In this document: one piece after another, positions 31,720 through 35,065 of the stretch
Layout: every line of letters begins with the position of its first letter
How positions within the stretch are numbered: the stretch's first letter is position 1
Assembly: GCF_003721225.1 (NCBI RefSeq)
Contig: NZ_RIZI01000179.1
Location: 1-35,065 of the forward strand
Direction of reading: 5' to 3'
DNA: 35,065 nt
From: Acidithiobacillus sulfuriphilus
GTDB taxonomy: Bacteria > Pseudomonadota > Gammaproteobacteria > Acidithiobacillales > Acidithiobacillaceae
Position numbers and translations under genes: made by a program
The notes under the pieces: generated by a model
Database searches by the model: none
The model's input: the letters and a program-made list of their open reading frames with translations, nothing else
What the model was told of the DNA's origin: nothing

Positions 31720-33474
31720 ATGGCCCAGTTTACCCCGGCATTCCTCGACCTGGTCCTGGAGCGCAGCGATCTGGTGCACCTCATCGATGCTCGGGTGCCC
31801 TTGAAGAAAAAGGGGAAGGACTACTGGGCCTGCTGCCCCTTTCATCAGGAAAAGACGCCTTCTTTTTCGGTCAGCGCCGATAAGCAGATCTATTATTGTT
31901 TTGGTTGCCACGCCCATGGCAATGCCATCGGTTTTCTCATGGAATATGAGCGGCTCTCCTTTCCCGAGGCCGTGACCCTCCTCGCCGAGGATGCCGGATT
32001 GGCCTTGCCGGAGGAGCAGGGCAAGGGGCCAGCCGTCGACACGCTCAAGCCCCTCCACCAAGAGCTCGAACGGGCGGTCGCCCTGTATCGCCAAGCGCTC
32101 CGGGACAACGCCGAGGCGCGGAATTATCTGCAGACGCGTGGTGTGCTTGCCGCTGCCATCGAACGTTTCGAACTGGGCTTTGCCCCAGCGGCTGCCCAAT
32201 TCCTGACCCGGAATCTCGGCAAGAGCGGCGAAGATCGCCGCCTGCTGGCGGCTGCCGGATTGGTCAGCACCCGTGACGATGGCACCGTCTACGACCGCTT
32301 TCGCGAGCGCGTCATTTTTCCCATCCGCGACGGCCGCGGGCGTCTCGTCGGGTTGGGCGGGCGCAGCATGGATGGGCGCGAACCCAAATATCTCAATTCG
32401 CCGGAAACCCCTATCTACCACAAAAGCCGCGTGCTCTACGGCCTGCACCAAGCCAGGGAGGGGATTCGGCGTACCGGCAAGGCGCTGCTGGTGGAGGGCT
32501 ACCTCGATGTCATTACCCTGCACCAGGCGGGGATCGATAATGCCGTGGCTGCCAGTGGTACGGCCCTCGGGAATGAGCAACTGGAATTGATCTTTCGCGC
32601 CGCACCCGAAATCGTGCTCTGTTTCGATGGCGACAGCGCCGGCGAACAGGCGGCTTGGCGGGCGGTCAACCTGGCGCCGGAACACCTGCGCCAGGGGCGC
32701 CTGCTGCGCGTCCTTTTCCTTCCCCAGGGGGAAGACCCCGATTCCCTGGTGCGTGGTCAGGGCTCGGCGGCCTTTCACGCCCTCCTGGCCACGGCGCGCC
32801 CGGCCCTGGATGTCTACCTGGAAGGTCTGCAAAAGCGCCATAACATCGTGGTAGAGGACGAAAAGGCCGTTTTTCTGCACCACGCCCGCGCCCTCCTGCA
32901 GCGCCTGGCGGATCCCATTCTGAAAGAGCTCTACGAGCAGCGGGTGGCTACCCTGTGCGGCTTGCGCATGGCTCGCCACCCGAGCCCTCCCTTACACCAG
33001 GAACCGTCCCGCCCCCGCCAAAGGGGCCAGCCCTCCCTCCTGGACCGGGCGCTCCTGCTTCTCCTGCAGGTCCCCCAGGCACCGGCCTGGCAACAGGTGG
33101 AAGCCGCCCTTTTGCCTTTCCTCTTCGCCAGCGACCCCGCGGCGAAAAACTTTGCGCAGGCCCTTGATATTTTGCGGGACACCACCCATTTAGATACTCA
33201 CGGGTTATTGAGCCGTATTGCCGACCCGGATCAGGCCGCTGCCTGGTACCGGTTGGCCATGACCCCTCTGGAAAGTACAGGGACCTCCGTTGATGAGGAA
33301 CTTCGCCAGCGTGAGATCAGCGATTGCGTGGCGCGCATCAACCGCCGCAGCCGGGCCGAGCGTGCACTGTTTATCGGCCGTGCCGCAGATCAGGCGGGTC
33401 TTGCCGCCCTTTCGGACAGTGAAATAGCGGAATTGCTGCGCCATCGCTGGCGGGATGACGAAAACCGCTCCTGA
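31720..33474 (+). CDS. dnaG: DNA primase
   Basis: The 584-residue product makes RNA primers for replication. The N-terminal CHC2 zinc finger has Cys39, His42, Cys60 and Cys63 in CCPFHQEKTPSFSVSADKQIYYCFGC. The TOPRIM core follows with LLVEGYLDVITLHQAG, the GTALGNEQ segment and LCFDGDSAGEQAAWRA. The C-terminal helicase-binding domain is present. The length is normal. The ATG at 31720 lies one base after the mutS2 stop; the upstream in-frame GTG start would overlap mutS2 and is not family sequence. Confidence 0.96.
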   Translation: MAQFTPAFLDLVLERSDLVHLIDARVPLKKKGKDYWACCPFHQEKTPSFSVSADKQIYYCFGCHAHGNAIGFLMEYERLSFPEAVTLLAEDAGLALPEEQGKGPAVDTLKPLHQELERAVALYRQALRDNAEARNYLQTRGVLAAAIERFELGFAPAAAQFLTRNLGKSGEDRRLLAAAGLVSTRDDGTVYDRFRERVIFPIRDGRGRLVGLGGRSMDGREPKYLNSPETPIYHKSRVLYGLHQAREGIRRTGKALLVEGYLDVITLHQAGIDNAVAASGTALGNEQLELIFRAAPEIVLCFDGDSAGEQAAWRAVNLAPEHLRQGRLLRVLFLPQGEDPDSLVRGQGSAAFHALLATARPALDVYLEGLQKRHNIVVEDEKAVFLHHARALLQRLADPILKELYEQRVATLCGLRMARHPSPPLHQEPSRPRQRGQPSLLDRALLLLLQVPQAPAWQQVEAALLPFLFASDPAAKNFAQALDILRDTTHLDTHGLLSRIADPDQAAAWYRLAMTPLESTGTSVDEELRQREISDCVARINRRSRAERALFIGRAADQAGLAALSDSEIAELLRHRWRDDENRS

Positions 33475-33479
33475 GGACT

Positions 33480-33508
33480 TTCAGACATTGGGTTCTTTCT
33501 TATATAAT
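33480..33508 (+). promoter_or_regulatory. Predicted promoter of rpoD
   Basis: TTCAGA (33480-33485) and a perfect TATAAT (33503-33508) are separated by 17 bases, in the 84-base gap after dnaG. It would allow rpoD to be expressed apart from the upstream genes, as in other macromolecular synthesis operons. Confidence 0.55.
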
Positions 33509-33558
33509 ATTCGGCTTTCCGCAGCGGCGGATGAGCTTTTGGAAATGGTGGAAAAGCA

Positions 33559-35065
33559 ATGGACAACGAATCCCAGCGGTCGGAGTTGAAGCGCCTTATT
33601 GCCAAAGGCAAGGAACAGGGCTACCTCACCTATCGCGAGGTCAATGATCATCTGCCCGAGGATGTCATTGATGCGGAACAGATGGAAAACGTCATTTCCA
33701 TGATCAACGACATGGGAATTGAGGTCTATGAAGAAGCCCCCGATGAAGAGACCTTGCTGCTGGACGGCGAAGCGGGCGGAACCCCCGTTGCGCAGGAAGC
33801 CGAGGAGGCCGCGGAGGAGGCCTTGGCCGTCGTTGAGGCGGACCTGGGCCGCACCAGCGATCCGGTGCGGATGTACATGCGGGAGATGGGCACGGTCGAA
33901 CTGCTCACCCGGGAAGGCGAAATCGAGATCGCCCGGCGCATCGAAGATGGCCTGCACCAAGTCTTGCGCGCAGTGTCCACCTGTCCCACCACCATCGCCC
34001 TCCTCCTGGATGCCGCCGCCAAGGTGGAACGCGGCGAAATGCGGCTGGACGAGGTGGTGGACGCCTTCATCGACCCCAACGCCAGCGAGGCAGAGGCCCT
34101 GAGCGAAGCGGAGGAGAGCGGGCTCGAAGCCGAGGCGGAAGCGGAGGTCGAGGCGGAAGAAGAGGATGATGACGACGCCATCGAGGTCGACAAGGGGCCG
34201 CAACTGGAAGAGGCCATCATCCGCTTTGCGGCCATTCGCGAAGGCTATGAGGCCTTGATAGCCAGCCATGCCGCTACCGGATTGCATGGCGAGGCGTATC
34301 AAAGCCTGCGCCGGGAACTGGCGGACCGCTTTCTCGAAATGAAGCTCAACGTGCGTCAGATCGATGCCATGGCCGAAGCCCTGCGCGACCTTACGGAAGA
34401 GGTGCGGCAGAGTGAGCGTGGGTTGATGGAGATCTGCATCGAGCGCGCCCGCTTTCCGCGCAAGGAGTTCGTACGCAGTTACCCCGGCCACGAAAGCGAT
34501 ATCCACTGGATAGACCAGCAGATCGCCGCCGGCCGTCCCTATAGTGCGAAGCTCGGGGAGTTGCGCGATGAGTTGGTGGCGGTCATGAAGACCCTCGCCA
34601 ACATCGAGAAGCGTGCCGGCCTGGCCATTGCCGAGATCAAGGAAGCCAGCCGCCTGATGTCCATCGGCGAGGCCAAGGCCCGTCGTGCCAAGAAGGAAAT
34701 GGTCGAGGCCAACCTTCGCCTGGTCATCTCCATTGCCAAGAAATATACCAACCGCGGCCTGCAATTCCTGGATCTCATCCAGGAAGGCAATATCGGTCTG
34801 ATGAAGGCGGTGGACAAGTTCGAATACCGGCGTGGTTACAAATTTTCCACCTACGCTACCTGGTGGATCCGCCAGGCCATCACCCGTTCCATTGCCGACC
34901 AGGCCCGCACCATCCGGATTCCGGTGCACATGATCGAGACCATCAACAAGCTCAATCGCATCAGCCGGCAGATGTTGCAGGAAATGGGCCGCGAGCCGAC
35001 GCCCGAAGAGCTGGCCGAGCGCATGGAAATGCCCGAAGACAAGATCCGCAAGGTCCTGAAGATCG
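33559..35065 (+). CDS. rpoD: Primary sigma factor RpoD (partial, runs off right edge)
   Basis: The first 502 codons of the housekeeping sigma-70 are present; the open frame has no stop before the window end. Region 1.1 ([26 protein letters not shown]), region 1.2 ([29 protein letters not shown]), a highly acidic Glu/Asp stretch about 176-208, the conserved [35 protein letters not shown] and [29 protein letters not shown] of regions 2 and 3 are all visible. Regions 3 (end) and 4 lie outside. The ATG at 33559 has GGTGGAA upstream. It closes the rpsU-yqeY-mutS2-dnaG-rpoD operon and may also use its own promoter. Confidence 0.97.
   Translation, partial: MDNESQRSELKRLIAKGKEQGYLTYREVNDHLPEDVIDAEQMENVISMINDMGIEVYEEAPDEETLLLDGEAGGTPVAQEAEEAAEEALAVVEADLGRTSDPVRMYMREMGTVELLTREGEIEIARRIEDGLHQVLRAVSTCPTTIALLLDAAAKVERGEMRLDEVVDAFIDPNASEAEALSEAEESGLEAEAEAEVEAEEEDDDDAIEVDKGPQLEEAIIRFAAIREGYEALIASHAATGLHGEAYQSLRRELADRFLEMKLNVRQIDAMAEALRDLTEEVRQSERGLMEICIERARFPRKEFVRSYPGHESDIHWIDQQIAAGRPYSAKLGELRDELVAVMKTLANIEKRAGLAIAEIKEASRLMSIGEAKARRAKKEMVEANLRLVISIAKKYTNRGLQFLDLIQEGNIGLMKAVDKFEYRRGYKFSTYATWWIRQAITRSIADQARTIRIPVHMIETINKLNRISRQMLQEMGREPTPEELAERMEMPEDKIRKVLKI

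Overview
The window (about 35 kb, GC-rich) looks like chromosomal DNA of an autotrophic proteobacterium, most likely Acidithiobacillus or a close relative. The reasons are a gammaproteobacterial-type core gene set, a SulP transporter paired with a beta-carbonic anhydrase (inorganic carbon acquisition), NtrBC with a sigma-54 promoter, and a stand-alone encapsulated-ferritin-type protein. The genus is inference; no rRNA or tRNA gene is present to settle it.

Layout. (1) Positions 1-2700 are accessory: a 5'-truncated fragment resembling polyphosphate kinase at the left edge, a DUF29 gene whose upstream region is imperfectly duplicated, and an NRAMP-fold transporter with altered metal-site motifs plus a small membrane protein. 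(2) Positions 2989-11088 hold a five-gene minus-strand operon: Anbu proteasome-like hydrolase, a transglutaminase/DUF2126 fusion, a circularly permuted ATP-grasp ligase, an alpha-E protein and, last, an HPPD-like non-heme iron dioxygenase (VOC fold). The first four are a known but poorly understood peptide-modification cluster; the dioxygenase joined by an ATGA overlap is the most interesting departure. (3) Divergently, ntrB-ntrC (11554-14101) has a near-consensus NtrC site and a sigma-54 -24/-12 promoter. (4) Positions 14332-16525 carry SulP and carbonic anhydrase. (5) Positions 16712-22524 carry methionine-related genes: metE with a His/Cys-rich insertion and a MetR-type box, then ubiE, a glutathione S-transferase and metW-metX. 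(6) Positions 22576-27597 carry an RsuA-family pseudouridine synthase, the encapsulated-ferritin-type protein, hemW, a LON-domain protein, a cyclic-nucleotide-binding-domain protein and rph-rdgB. (7) Positions 27561-35065 carry a sigma-70-family factor and the macromolecular synthesis operon rpsU-yqeY-mutS2-dnaG-rpoD, with mutS2 inserted and rpoD running off the right edge.

How the genes work together. The Anbu cluster probably makes, attaches or cleaves a peptide-type modification. ATP-grasp and alpha-E would form amide bonds, the transglutaminase and Anbu would transfer or hydrolyse them, and the iron dioxygenase could oxidise the product. NtrBC lies divergently across a 465-bp regulatory region, so nitrogen control of the cluster is possible but not shown. 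Elsewhere the window is mostly ordinary housekeeping sequence. No CRISPR array, complete insertion sequence, tRNA or rRNA was recognised.
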